A DNA stretch of 64,000 nt, from NCBI GenBank assembly GCA_963801255.1, contig CAWDEC010000015.1, positions 124,001-188,000 of the forward strand, read 5' to 3'. The notes under the pieces are model-generated. The model was not told the DNA's origin. It saw only the letters and a list, made by a program, of their open reading frames with translations, and searched no databases. Numbering within the stretch: position 1 is the first letter of the stretch; the number at the start of each line of letters is the position of its first letter. The DNA is from JAICXG01 sp963801255 (GTDB taxonomy: Bacteria; Verrucomicrobiota; Verrucomicrobiia; Chthoniobacterales; UBA10450). A program made the translations under genes and the position numbers. Positions 37,455-45,831 of the stretch are shown piece after piece.

Positions 37455-39074
37455 TCAGTGTGCCGCCACCGGCCCTTTCGCCTTGGCCACTTTTTTGAAA
37501 AAGAAAACCAACGGGGTCGTGGCCAGACAAAGCAACCCGAAGAACCGGAAATTTTGCGCGTAAGTAACCAGTAACGCCTGCTGCCCAAGAATCCCATACA
37601 AGACCTGGGGGGCCTGATGACTCGCGCGCCAGAGGCCTTCGTGCGCGGCGAGACTATTCTGGATGGCGGCCAGCTTTTGCTGATAAACCGGACTGAATTG
37701 TGAGAAGTGACTAACGAATGTGGCCTGGTTCGATTGCGCACCGCGGGCTACGAGCGTCGTTAGGCCGGCGATGCCAATGCTGCCGCCGAGATTGCGCATA
37801 AGGTTGAAGAGTCCGCTGGCGTTGCCGATTTGATCCTGCTGCAGCGTTCCCATACTGGAAGTGGCGAGCGGGACGAAAATAAAACTGATGGCTATGCCAC
37901 TCAGGACCGTCGGCCAGACGATGCTGCTCATGGTAATGCTCAGGTTGATGTTGCCAAAGAGAAATGAAGCATAGGCCAGCCCGAGAAACCCGGCCGTAAT
38001 CAGAATACGATTATTGATTTTTCCTACCAGCCGGCCCACCAGAATCGTCGCGAGGAAAGCGCCTACGCCGCGCGGACTCAAAGCCAAGCCGGCATCGAGC
38101 GCGGTGTAATGCAGGAGATTTTGCATGAAGAGCGGCAGGACAGCGGTAGTGCCGTAAAGCAGCGCACCGAGAATCGCGATCAGCGCACAGCCGACGGCGA
38201 GGTTGCGATTCTTCAGCACGCGTAGATCGACCAGCGGCTGGCTAGCCGTCAGTTCCCTAACGACAAAAGCAATGAAGGATGCCACTGAGATTGTGATGCA
38301 CCATAGGATGGTGTGCGAGCCAAGCCAGTCGAGCTCCTGGCCTTTGTCGAGAACGAACTGCAAGGTTGCAAGCCAAAGCGCAAGAAAACCGAAACCCAGG
38401 TAATCGATATTCTTCGCGCTGACGCGACGCAGATAAGGCGGATCTTCGATAAAAGCATTCGCCATCAAAGCGGCGATGAGACCTATGGGCAGGTTAACGT
38501 AGAAGACCCACCGCCAACTGTAGTTGTCGGTGATCCACCCGCCCAGAGTGGGTCCCAGAATCGGCGCGACCACTACACCCATGGCAAAGACAGCCATAGC
38601 CGATCCGCGTTTCGCGGGCGGAAAGCTTTCGAGCAGCACGGCCTGGGAAATGGGTTGTAAGGCCCCACCCGCGGCGCCTTGCAGAACCCGCGCCACAACA
38701 AGGAGCCCGAGACTGGCTGCCGCGCCGCAAAGCGCGGAGGCCGCGGTGAAAAGAATGATGCAGGTGATCAGGAAGCGCTTTCGGCCAAAAAGGTTCCCCA
38801 GCCAGTTCGTCGCCGGCAAGATGATCGCGTTGGCAACGAGATAGCTCGTTAAAACCCAGGTTGCTTCATCGGTGGTCGCGGAAAGATTGCCCGCGATGTG
38901 CGGCAGTGAAACGTTGGCGACAGAAGTGTCGAGCACCTCCATAAACGTCGCGAGCATAACCGACGCAGCGATGAGCCATGGGTTATAACTCGGCCGCCAG
39001 GCGGCAGCGGCGTTAGGCGAATCAGACCGAGCCACGACTTTGCCTAACGAGCATAAGTCTTTCGCAGCCACCAA
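37455..39074 (-). CDS. DHA2-family drug efflux transporter (EmrB type)
   Basis: A 539-residue major-facilitator protein with 14 expected membrane segments. Diagnostic features are motif D1 FMEVLDTSVANVSLPHIAGN in helix 1, LTSYLVANAIILPATNWLGN, the loop LFGRKRFLITCIILF (motif A), and motif C-like GVVVAPILGPTLGGWI. It should export drugs by proton antiport together with the HlyD adaptor encoded upstream. ATG 39074 overlaps the HlyD end by 31 bases; a GTG at 39035 eight bases after that stop is an alternative start. Last gene of the TetR, HlyD, DHA2 operon. Confidence 0.93.
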   Translation of the reverse strand: MVAAKDLCSLGKVVARSDSPNAAAAWRPSYNPWLIAASVMLATFMEVLDTSVANVSLPHIAGNLSATTDEATWVLTSYLVANAIILPATNWLGNLFGRKRFLITCIILFTAASALCGAAASLGLLVVARVLQGAAGGALQPISQAVLLESFPPAKRGSAMAVFAMGVVVAPILGPTLGGWITDNYSWRWVFYVNLPIGLIAALMANAFIEDPPYLRRVSAKNIDYLGFGFLALWLATLQFVLDKGQELDWLGSHTILWCITISVASFIAFVVRELTASQPLVDLRVLKNRNLAVGCALIAILGALLYGTTAVLPLFMQNLLHYTALDAGLALSPRGVGAFLATILVGRLVGKINNRILITAGFLGLAYASFLFGNINLSITMSSIVWPTVLSGIAISFIFVPLATSSMGTLQQDQIGNASGLFNLMRNLGGSIGIAGLTTLVARGAQSNQATFVSHFSQFSPVYQQKLAAIQNSLAAHEGLWRASHQAPQVLYGILGQQALLVTYAQNFRFFGLLCLATTPLVFFFKKVAKAKGPVAAH

Positions 39075-40315
39075 ACGGTCGCGGCGCCCAGAATCGTGAG
39101 GGCAAGGGCGGCGACGACAATAACAATGATCGCCAATCTAAGGCTTCCCCTCACTTTCACGTCGGGCACCGCCGACATCCCGGGACCGAGCACCTGCTGC
39201 AGCCCAGGCTGTTCGTCGAGCACGATCTTCACCGGCACGCGCTGAACAACTTTGACGAAGTTACCGGTCGCATTTTCGGGCGGGAGCAGGCTGAAGCGCG
39301 CGCCGCTGCCAGCCTGAATGCTGTCGACGTGCCCACGCAGAGGCCGCGCCGGGTAGGCATCAACCGCCACCTCCGCGGGCTGACCTGGATGCATATTGGT
39401 AAGTTGGGTTTCTTTGAAATTTGCCGTTACCCAAACTTGTTGGGGTACGACGGCAAAGAGTGGCTGACCGAGCTGCACGAAGTTGCCGGGTTCAATCGAC
39501 TTATTCGTTACTCGCCCCGTCTCCGGTGAAGTGAGTTTAGTGTAGGATTTCTGCAGCTCGGCCTGCCGCAGTTCGGCTTTCGCTTCAGCTACTTCCGCGC
39601 GCGCCGCACTTACTTGAGCTCGTGACGACCCCGCCTGTTTGACGGCTTCCTCAGCCAACGCGGCGGCGGCTTGCAGCTGCCTCTTTTTCGATTCGAGCGT
39701 GGCTTGGGAGGAATTTACGTCGCTGAGTGAATGTTGAAAATCTTGCTTGGAAATCGCTCCGCTGGCGATAAGGCCCTTGTTACGGCTCAAGTCACCCTGC
39801 AACTTTTCCGTATCCGCCGCCGCCGCCGTAGTCCCAGCCTCCACTGAGGCGTACGCCGCCCGGAGCGTTTTCACGTGGGCCTCGGCTTGCTCCGCCGACA
39901 TTTGCGCATTCTCCAGATGCGCCTGGGCGACTTCGAGTGCCGCCTGCTTTTGCGCTACCGTCGCTTCGATATCACGCGGATCGATCTCGAGCAGAAGATC
40001 CCCCTTCTGCACCAGCTGGTTGTCCTTCACCTTCACGGTCGAAACTCGTCCCGCGATTTTTGGCGCAATGCTCACGATATGAGCGTCAATGAAAGCGTCG
40101 TCGGTACTTTCATGCGTGAGATTGTGGAAGAAAACGGTCGCGAGATAAACGATGCCTAGCGCTGCCAGGATGGCGGCGCCGATCACCACCCAGCGTTGAC
40201 GAAAGAAAGGCCTCTTCACCGTCTCTAACGGTTGTTCGTCGAGATCGACCAACAGATCGTGGTCAGGCGGCTTGTGCCTCGCTCGCGTGCTCGATTCTTC
40301 TTCAAGGACAGGCAT
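39044..40315 (-). CDS. HlyD/EmrA-type membrane-fusion protein
   Basis: A 423-residue periplasmic adaptor, start ATG 40315 (MPVLEEESS), 13 bases after the TetR stop. One membrane segment (about 42-62) is followed by DAFIDAHIVSIAPKIAGRVS (biotinyl-lipoyl half motif), a long alpha-helical hairpin (residues 120-250, rich in Ala/Glu/Gln), the second lipoyl half with LTSPETGRVTNKSIEPGNFV, and a beta-barrel with VTANFKETQLTNMHPGQPAE. It connects the inner-membrane DHA2 pump to an outer-membrane channel encoded elsewhere. A short hydrophobic segment near the C-terminus (LAIIVIVVAALALTILGAAT) is unusual for the family. The stop TAG falls inside the motif CGTTAGGC. Confidence 0.9.
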   Translation of the reverse strand: MPVLEEESSTRARHKPPDHDLLVDLDEQPLETVKRPFFRQRWVVIGAAILAALGIVYLATVFFHNLTHESTDDAFIDAHIVSIAPKIAGRVSTVKVKDNQLVQKGDLLLEIDPRDIEATVAQKQAALEVAQAHLENAQMSAEQAEAHVKTLRAAYASVEAGTTAAAADTEKLQGDLSRNKGLIASGAISKQDFQHSLSDVNSSQATLESKKRQLQAAAALAEEAVKQAGSSRAQVSAARAEVAEAKAELRQAELQKSYTKLTSPETGRVTNKSIEPGNFVQLGQPLFAVVPQQVWVTANFKETQLTNMHPGQPAEVAVDAYPARPLRGHVDSIQAGSGARFSLLPPENATGNFVKVVQRVPVKIVLDEQPGLQQVLGPGMSAVPDVKVRGSLRLAIIVIVVAALALTILGAATVWWLRKTYAR

Positions 40316-40328
40316 GGTCGTAAATTCG

Positions 40329-40967
40329 TTAGGCTGGGCTGCGCAGGCCGGCGGCACAGAAGTCGATAATGCGTTCCAGCACCGCCTCGCAATTCGTTAG
40401 GCGACAACGGCCGGCGGACGAAAGTTCAAGCACCTGGGCGTGGGCCACGGCGTGCAAAAATGCCCCGGACGCCAAATGCAGGCGCCAGTGCGCCTCGACG
40501 TCAGAGAGCTGTGGCAGGCTGCGCCGCAGGGCGCGATGAAACCGGCGCGTCTTTTCGGCAAACTCCTTTTGCACCAGCGGCTTGAGGTAGGCGCCTGGCT
40601 CCGCCAGACAAAGTGCCAGGAGACGCAAAAAGTTGCGACCGCCCTTGGAAGGTTGCGTGATTAACTCAACCATCGGGCGAAAGAGCGCCTCCAGAATTTT
40701 CTCGACCATCACGGGTTCACCGCCCGCTTCCGTTTCGAACTGATCCAGGAGCGCGAGGCGGGCCTCGTTCAGCGGTTTCATGCGGCGAGTCAGCATCGCG
40801 ACGATGAGAGCGTCCTTCGTCGCGAAATGATAGTTAACCGCGGCCAAATTTACCTTCGCGGCGGAGGTGATGGCACGAAGCGAAGTCGCTTCGAAGCCGT
40901 TCGCGGCTACAAGTCGTTCCGTGGCATTAAGAATCGCCACCTTGGTAGCATGCAGTTGTTCCGCCAT
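40329..40967 (-). CDS. TetR-family repressor of the efflux operon
   Basis: A 212-residue regulator, start ATG 40967 (MAEQLHATK). The N-terminal helix-turn-helix has the canonical order VAILNATERLVAANGFEATS, LRAITSAAKVNLAAVNYHFA, TKDALIVAMLTRR, followed by an all-helical ligand-binding domain with a CerR-like C-terminal region. It precedes the HlyD gene by 13 bases and is the first gene of the operon. A perfect palindrome lies 16 bases upstream of its start (40983-41002), so it likely represses itself and the pump genes until a drug binds. The stop codon is inside the GCCTAACGA motif. Confidence 0.9.
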   Translation of the reverse strand: MAEQLHATKVAILNATERLVAANGFEATSLRAITSAAKVNLAAVNYHFATKDALIVAMLTRRMKPLNEARLALLDQFETEAGGEPVMVEKILEALFRPMVELITQPSKGGRNFLRLLALCLAEPGAYLKPLVQKEFAEKTRRFHRALRRSLPQLSDVEAHWRLHLASGAFLHAVAHAQVLELSSAGRCRLTNCEAVLERIIDFCAAGLRSPA

Positions 40968-40982
40968 GGCAGCGAAACAATA

Positions 40983-41002
40983 ATTCAAACGTTCGTTTGA
41001 AT
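40983..41002. promoter_or_regulatory. Candidate TetR operator
   Basis: A perfect 9-bp inverted repeat with a 2-base centre, ATTCAAACG-TT-CGTTTGAAT, just upstream of the repressor gene. Size, symmetry and position fit a TetR-family dimer site. Confidence 0.75.
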
Positions 41003-41074
41003 CAAGTGGAGTAAACACGAACCGTCTCCGTGCTCTCAGCCCGCGTCTCCGCGACGCAAATGCCAGAGTTACAC

Positions 41075-41905
41075 TCAAGCGGCCTTGCGCCTTTTTGCCT
41101 TCGCCGTTTTCGCGGCATGCTTCTTTCCCCTTTCGGCAGTTGCCAGGCTTTGCTTCAAGACCTCAACCAGGTCGATGACCTTGGTCGAAGGCTTCTTCTC
41201 CTTCGGCTTCTCCTCGATTTCCTTGCCGCCCGCCTCTACCTTTTCTTCGATCACGTCGAGCAAGGCGTCGCGGTAATCGTCCTTGTATTTTTTCGGATCC
41301 CATTCCGAGGTCATGCTCTGCACGAGCGCCTCGGCCATATCGATCTCGCGTTTTCCAGGCTCCATTTTTTTGGGCACACTGAGTTTCTCGGAGTCGGCCA
41401 GTTCCTCGGCGAAGTGCATCAGCTCGAGCACAAGCGCGTGCTTCAGCGCCTTCACTCCGGCGAGATATTGACGCGTCTTAATGATGACCTTGGCAATGCC
41501 GACTTTGCCCGTTGCAGCCAGCACATCGCGTAACAAGACATAGGCTTTGTCGCCGCCTTTTTGCGGTTCGAGGTAATACGGCTTGTAAAAATACATCGGA
41601 TCGATCTCGTCCAGGTCGACGAAATCCTGAATGTCGACCGTTTGCGTGGCCTCGAGATCGACTCGTTGAAAATCCTTTTCGCCCAGGACGACGAACTTTC
41701 CCTTCTCATATTCGTAGCCTTTCACGATCTGGTTCCAAGGCACTTCCTTGCCATCCTTCTCCGCCACGCGTTTGTAGTTTACCGGGCTAAGATCGCTCGA
41801 TCGCAGAAGGCGAAACTTCAGTTCCTCCCGCCGGGTCGCGGGATAAAGAGCGATGGGAATATTGACCAGGCCGAAGCTGATATTGCCTTTCCAGATTGCG
41901 CGCAT
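41075..41905 (-). CDS. ku: Ku protein (bacterial non-homologous end joining)
   Basis: A 276-residue Ku homodimer subunit that encircles DNA ends. The start MRAIWKGNISFGLVNIPIAL is the standard family opening. The core contains PVNYKRVAEKDGKEVPWNQI, VKGYEYEKGKFVVL and DEIDPMYFYKPYYLEP. The C-terminus is a Lys/Ala-rich tail (KKHAAKTAKAKRRKAA), typical of bacterial Ku and thought to bind DNA or recruit ligase. No LigD or other ligase gene is in the window. Three overlapping copies of gene-end repair context were looked for and not found. Single gene on the minus strand, downstream of the acetyltransferase. Confidence 0.95.
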   Translation of the reverse strand: MRAIWKGNISFGLVNIPIALYPATRREELKFRLLRSSDLSPVNYKRVAEKDGKEVPWNQIVKGYEYEKGKFVVLGEKDFQRVDLEATQTVDIQDFVDLDEIDPMYFYKPYYLEPQKGGDKAYVLLRDVLAATGKVGIAKVIIKTRQYLAGVKALKHALVLELMHFAEELADSEKLSVPKKMEPGKREIDMAEALVQSMTSEWDPKKYKDDYRDALLDVIEEKVEAGGKEIEEKPKEKKPSTKVIDLVEVLKQSLATAERGKKHAAKTAKAKRRKAA

Positions 41906-42056
41906 GCCAAGAGAAAATCGTGCCTCGGAAGCGATTTGCGCGCGTTCCCCACTTTCCCACGCCTCTTCGCCTCACTCGTTAGGCAGGGCAGAACGCACAA
42001 AACCGAGTGGCGTCTGCGCCGCGCCGCGAAAGCTCAAGGTGCTGCGCACTTTCTCG

Positions 42057-42557
42057 TTAGGCACCAGCTCTAGCCGACGACGACGACTCCGGCTGCATCA
42101 GACGCTTCAGATACGCGTGCTGAGATTTTTCGCGATGATAGCCTAGTTGTTCATAAAAGGGATGAGATTCAGGGCGGAGAATATTGCTGCGCACGACCAC
42201 CTCCCCCACTCCGCGCTTGACGGCCCAGCGTTCGACTTCGGCGACAAGAATCTGACCTACCCCCTCACGCCGCGCAGCGTGGTCGACGACGAGCCCCATG
42301 ATCTCGACTCGGCCGCTGGTAATGAGAAGGTCGCGCGCTTCGGCGGCGATCCAGCCAAGAAGGCGTGGCTGTTTCTCGGCCGCGGCCACCGCAATGAAAT
42401 GATTCGGCCTGGCGAGCAGTGCCTCGAGACGAGCCAGGATCTCGCCGGCTGTGGCGGGATAACCAAGCTGGCTCGCCAGTCGGGCTATTTCAGCGGCATC
42501 GGCCAGACTGGCGCTGCGAATGGAACAAGGTGGTTTCGTCGCCATGCCGGCGAGCAA
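42057..42557 (-). CDS. GNAT-family N-acetyltransferase
   Basis: A 166-residue acetyl-CoA-dependent acetyltransferase. The GNAT core is visible: SIRSASLADAAEIARLASQL at the N-terminus, IMGLVVDHAARREGVGQILV (motif A, with RREGVG for the pyrophosphate loop), and NILRPESHPFYEQLGYHREK (motif B). The acceptor substrate is unknown. It follows ispH by 13 bases on the same strand, and its stop codon TAA lies in the GCCTAACGA motif. Start ATG 42557; a second ATG four codons later is possible. Confidence 0.88.
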   Translation of the reverse strand: MLAGMATKPPCSIRSASLADAAEIARLASQLGYPATAGEILARLEALLARPNHFIAVAAAEKQPRLLGWIAAEARDLLITSGRVEIMGLVVDHAARREGVGQILVAEVERWAVKRGVGEVVVRSNILRPESHPFYEQLGYHREKSQHAYLKRLMQPESSSSARAGA

Positions 42558-42570
42558 ACACTTATACTCG

Positions 42571-43809
42571 TTAGGCTGCGGCCGTCAATTCCGCGACTCC
42601 GATCCCGCGCAATTGAAACAGGCGGATGAGTGTTTCTTCGATAAGGTTATTGGGGCACGAGGCGCCGGCGGTGATGCCGACCACAACCGGCCCGTTCGGC
42701 AACCAATCTCGCGCTACGACTTCGCGCTTCTCGTGCAGGATGTAATGGCGGATTTCTTTCTCAGAGATCAAGCGGCTGGCATTGAGAACAAAGTAGGTGG
42801 GCAGTTTTTCCTCCCCCATCTCAGCGAGGTGCGAGGTGTTGGAGCTATTGTAACCACCCACCACCAGGAGCAGGTCCATCTTGACGTTGAGTAACTCGCG
42901 CAGAGCGTCCTGACGCTCCTGGGTCGCTCCGCAAATGGTGTCGAAGAAACGGAAGTTCTTTGCCGCCAACGCCGTCCCGTCGCGATCGACGATGGCTCGC
43001 TGAATGCGCCGCTGTACCTCCTCGGTTTCGCCGCGCAACATTGTGGTTTGGTTGGCTACTCCCACCGTGCGCAGATGGACATCAGGATCAAAGCCCGGCG
43101 AGTAGGCGCCGCGAAATCGTTCAAGGAAAGCTTTCTGATCGCCGCCGTGCCGGATGTAATCGCAAACGAAATCGGTGTCAGCGAGGGTCAGGACAACCAG
43201 GTAATGACCATTGCCATCGCCCAGAGCGCGGGAGCTGGTGGCTTTGGTTTCTTCGTGCTCAGCCTTGCCGTGAATGATCGAGGTGGCCGATTCGCTGGCA
43301 TATTTTCGCACCCGTTTCCAAACGCTCATGACGTCGCCGCAAGTGGTGTCAACGATCTGGCAACCGCGATCTTTGATCTGTTGCAGGATGGAAACTTCCG
43401 TCCCGAAGGCCGGCAGGATAACGACGTCATCGGGGCCGAGTTCAGATATGTCAGCCTGCTTGTTCTGGCCGATCAGGTTGCGAATGCCTAACGACGAGAT
43501 TTGCTCGTTAACTTCCGGGTTGTGGATGATCTCGCCGACAATGAAGAGCCGGCGATCCTGAAAAACCTTGCGCGCTGCATACGCGAGATCGATCGCGCGC
43601 TCGACGCCGTAGCAAAAGCCGAACTGTTTCGCCAGTCGCACGGTGAGATCGCCGACTGAAATAATACCGCCGCCGCCGCGAACCTTATCGACAATATCGC
43701 TGCGATAATGCGACTCGACCTGTTCCTGAACCGCGGTCATGACCTCCGGCGTCCGGAGGTTGACCTTGTTGCGCGGAGTCGTGCCGCTGGAGATCAGGTT
43801 GGCGCTCAC
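42571..43809 (-). CDS. ispH: 4-hydroxy-3-methylbut-2-enyl diphosphate reductase (IspH)
   Basis: The last enzyme of the MEP pathway, reducing HMBPP to IPP and DMAPP with a 4Fe-4S cluster. The three cluster ligands are present: Cys66 in FGFCYGVERA, Cys157 in VDTTCGDVM, and Cys293 in FFDTICGATQ. The catalytic TIIHGK-like segment is SIIHGKAEHEETKAT. At 412 residues this is the long form seen in cyanobacteria and some other phyla, not the roughly 315-residue E. coli form. It has an N-terminal extension (about 45 residues) and an internal insertion. It precedes the acetyltransferase gene by 13 bases. The stop codon is inside GCCTAACGA. Confidence 0.95.
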   Translation of the reverse strand: MSANLISSGTTPRNKVNLRTPEVMTAVQEQVESHYRSDIVDKVRGGGGIISVGDLTVRLAKQFGFCYGVERAIDLAYAARKVFQDRRLFIVGEIIHNPEVNEQISSLGIRNLIGQNKQADISELGPDDVVILPAFGTEVSILQQIKDRGCQIVDTTCGDVMSVWKRVRKYASESATSIIHGKAEHEETKATSSRALGDGNGHYLVVLTLADTDFVCDYIRHGGDQKAFLERFRGAYSPGFDPDVHLRTVGVANQTTMLRGETEEVQRRIQRAIVDRDGTALAAKNFRFFDTICGATQERQDALRELLNVKMDLLLVVGGYNSSNTSHLAEMGEEKLPTYFVLNASRLISEKEIRHYILHEKREVVARDWLPNGPVVVGITAGASCPNNLIEETLIRLFQLRGIGVAELTAAA

Positions 43810-43870
43810 GCCCTTAGTTTCGTCGCCGCTTGGCCTGATCGCAAATCGTCAGTCACTAAGCCCGAACAAT

Positions 43871-43901
43871 AAGCGACGCCGTGAAACATGCGGCGTCGTT
43901 T
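43871..43901 (-). terminator. Hairpin between L,D-transpeptidase and ispH
   Basis: An 11-bp near-perfect stem (AAGCGACGCCG with CGGCGTCGTTT, one G-T pair) with a 9-base loop, 28 bases beyond the stop of the transpeptidase gene. The T-tract is short (CTTATTGTT on the minus strand). Confidence 0.6.
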
Positions 43902-43928
43902 ACGAAAGCGAAGCAGCCCCTGATAATC

Positions 43929-44594
43929 CTACTCCGTCAGGAGTGGTCCTTCCGGTTTCTGAAAGCCAGCCGAAGTAACCATCAGACTCGGATTGGGATC
44001 GGCCGCCTTGGAATCGTCCACGCGTTGCACCTTCGGTCCAATCGTTTCGTCCTCCGGTTGAGTGGTTGCGATGTCAACCGGCGTACCGATGCGCACGAGC
44101 GCGAAGAATTTGGGGGCTGCTTCCCCATGCAGGCGCACACAGCCATGAGTACGCGGATAGGGATGAACGAATCCCTGGTGAAACCCGTAAGCCGGCGCGA
44201 ACTCGCACCAGTATCCCATCGGATAACCGACATAACGCCCGGGCACGTTATCGCCCGCATCCGCCGGGACCACTCGACCTTCCTGCACACGGTAGCCATA
44301 CGAGCCAGAGCGTTTATTTTCGATCTTGTTGTAAATCTTGAAATGACCTTTTGGCGTAGGCTTGTTCGGCAAACCGACTGAACAGGCCGCTGCCATGAGG
44401 CATCGATCGCCTTCCATTACGTAAACATTTTGCTTCGAGAGGGAGAGATCGACCCGTACTTTGGAAGGATCGTGCGGTTTATGAGCCTCGACGTGATATG
44501 CACCGCCGCTCGAAGTCGGCATTGTCGTGCAGCTTGAAAGCAGAGAAAGCCCGGCCAGCGGGGCGAGAAGTAAAAGGCGAAGTGACGTCCGCAT
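43929..44594 (-). CDS. L,D-transpeptidase lipoprotein (YkuD domain)
   Basis: A 221-residue cell-envelope enzyme that forms or edits peptidoglycan cross-links via an acyl-enzyme cysteine. It has a signal peptide with lipobox LSSC (Cys22), a YkuD domain beginning KVRVDLSLSKQNVYVMEGDR, PTPKGHFKIYNKIENK, and the catalytic motif PRTHGCVRLHGEAA with nucleophile Cys152 and His150. The C-terminal tail (KVQRVDDSKAADPNPSLMV) is low in structure. Stands alone on the minus strand and is intact. Confidence 0.93.
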   Translation of the reverse strand: MRTSLRLLLLAPLAGLSLLSSCTTMPTSSGGAYHVEAHKPHDPSKVRVDLSLSKQNVYVMEGDRCLMAAACSVGLPNKPTPKGHFKIYNKIENKRSGSYGYRVQEGRVVPADAGDNVPGRYVGYPMGYWCEFAPAYGFHQGFVHPYPRTHGCVRLHGEAAPKFFALVRIGTPVDIATTQPEDETIGPKVQRVDDSKAADPNPSLMVTSAGFQKPEGPLLTE

Positions 44595-44660
44595 AAGTAT
44601 CTAACTCGAAAGCGTATCAGGTCGGGTTTGTCAACCGCTACCGTGCATCCCACCGCCGAC

Positions 44661-44708
44661 AAAAATGGCAACCGACCCGGCCTCGAAGGCCTCCGGCGGT
44701 TGCCATTT
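44661..44708 (-). terminator. Rho-independent terminator of the TIGR03118 gene
   Basis: A 12-bp perfect outer stem (AAATGGCAACCG with CGGTTGCCATTT) enclosing a second hairpin around GGCCTCGAAGGCC. On the minus strand it is followed by TTTTT. It lies 26 bases after the gene ending at 44734. Confidence 0.85.
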
Positions 44709-44733
44709 CCTAATTGTCGAATCGCTCGCGCGT

Positions 44734-45831
44734 TTAGTGGCGCGATTGAATCACCCCAAACAGTCCGTGGGATTCGTCCACAATCCCGGCGGTGAAGAAG
44801 ACTTCGTTGTCGATGACGTGCAAGGCCCAGAGCTTCTCGATCTGGAGCGGAGTCTTATCCGGTTTGCGCATTCGGCCAAGAAAAGCGCCGCTTGTCGGAT
44901 CGAAGCCGTTGACGGCACCGTCCCCGAAGTTTCCCACGAGCAATGCGCCGCTGAAATTTCCAAAATCCTCGGGCGCCAAAGCCAACCCCCAGGGCGAATT
45001 CAACGGACCCTGCGAAACCAGATGATTGACCAGGTTGCCATCGGCATCGAAGACCGCGAGATAACCGTGGCCTCGGCCGGGAACATCATCGTGCCCAGCG
45101 GCGTCCTGTTTCGCATAGGTGACGTAGATGAGATTGTTGATGTTTTCGATTCCAAAAGGAGCGTAACCACTCGGCACATTGGGATCGATAAACGCCGCCG
45201 GATCGTCGATTTCGGCAAACGTATCGTCATAAATGCTCACCTTAGCCTCGTGAAAGTTGGTCACGAAAAGACGCAGACCTTGCGAGGAAGTTCCAAGCGC
45301 CGCGCCTTTGTAAACCGCACCCTCGGCTCCATCGTCCACCGCGCGGATGGCATGATCGGCAGCGACTGTCGGGCTCCAACCGGAGATACTCCCGTCTTCG
45401 CTGACGAAGATAAAGATCGCCGGACCGGAAAGGCCGTTTTCGGATACGACAAATCCCGCGCTGGAATTAAAGACAGTCCCGGTCGGGTTTGCGCCTTCCG
45501 TATTGGTCGACGAAGCGGGAATAGTCACGATGAGGGACTGAGGCACGCCATTCGCGTCATAAAGGGTCGAAGTGCCGGTGCCATTGTTCGCCACCCAAAT
45601 GGTTCCGCCGCCTCCGACCGCGATTCCCCAGGGATTAACAAGGTTCGCGTCGGTCCGCCGGGCTACGCCGGGGATATCGGAAACCAAATTGGTCGCTCGG
45701 TAACCCGCCCAGGCCTGACTGGCCGCGGCGAGAGTAAGAAAAAAGACGCCTAGTGAAATACTTATGTTCGTTAGGCGCCTGAAACCTCTGCGGGAAACAT
45801 CCCGCGTTGCTTTTCCATATGTTAGTTGCAT
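44734..45831 (-). CDS. TIGR03118-type secreted protein
   Basis: A 365-residue exported beta-propeller-like protein. After a long signal region (membrane part SISLGVFFLTLAAASQAWAG) comes the diagnostic family opening LVNPWGIAVGGGGTIWVANN, GTGTSTLYDANG, and later repeats with GLRLFVTNFHEAKVSIYDDT, INNLIYVTYAKQDAAGHDDV and LNSPWGLALAPEDFGNFSGA with LLVGNFGDG. The family is of unknown function and widespread in soil bacteria. It has its own terminator, and a GTAACAG-CT-CTGTTAC palindrome 100 bases upstream may control it. Intact. Confidence 0.85.
   Translation of the reverse strand: MQLTYGKATRDVSRRGFRRLTNISISLGVFFLTLAAASQAWAGYRATNLVSDIPGVARRTDANLVNPWGIAVGGGGTIWVANNGTGTSTLYDANGVPQSLIVTIPASSTNTEGANPTGTVFNSSAGFVVSENGLSGPAIFIFVSEDGSISGWSPTVAADHAIRAVDDGAEGAVYKGAALGTSSQGLRLFVTNFHEAKVSIYDDTFAEIDDPAAFIDPNVPSGYAPFGIENINNLIYVTYAKQDAAGHDDVPGRGHGYLAVFDADGNLVNHLVSQGPLNSPWGLALAPEDFGNFSGALLVGNFGDGAVNGFDPTSGAFLGRMRKPDKTPLQIEKLWALHVIDNEVFFTAGIVDESHGLFGVIQSRH

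Noticed and set aside
43048..43491. Plus-strand frame inside ispH
   Set aside because: ispH has all three cluster cysteines on the minus strand; the frame is a shadow.
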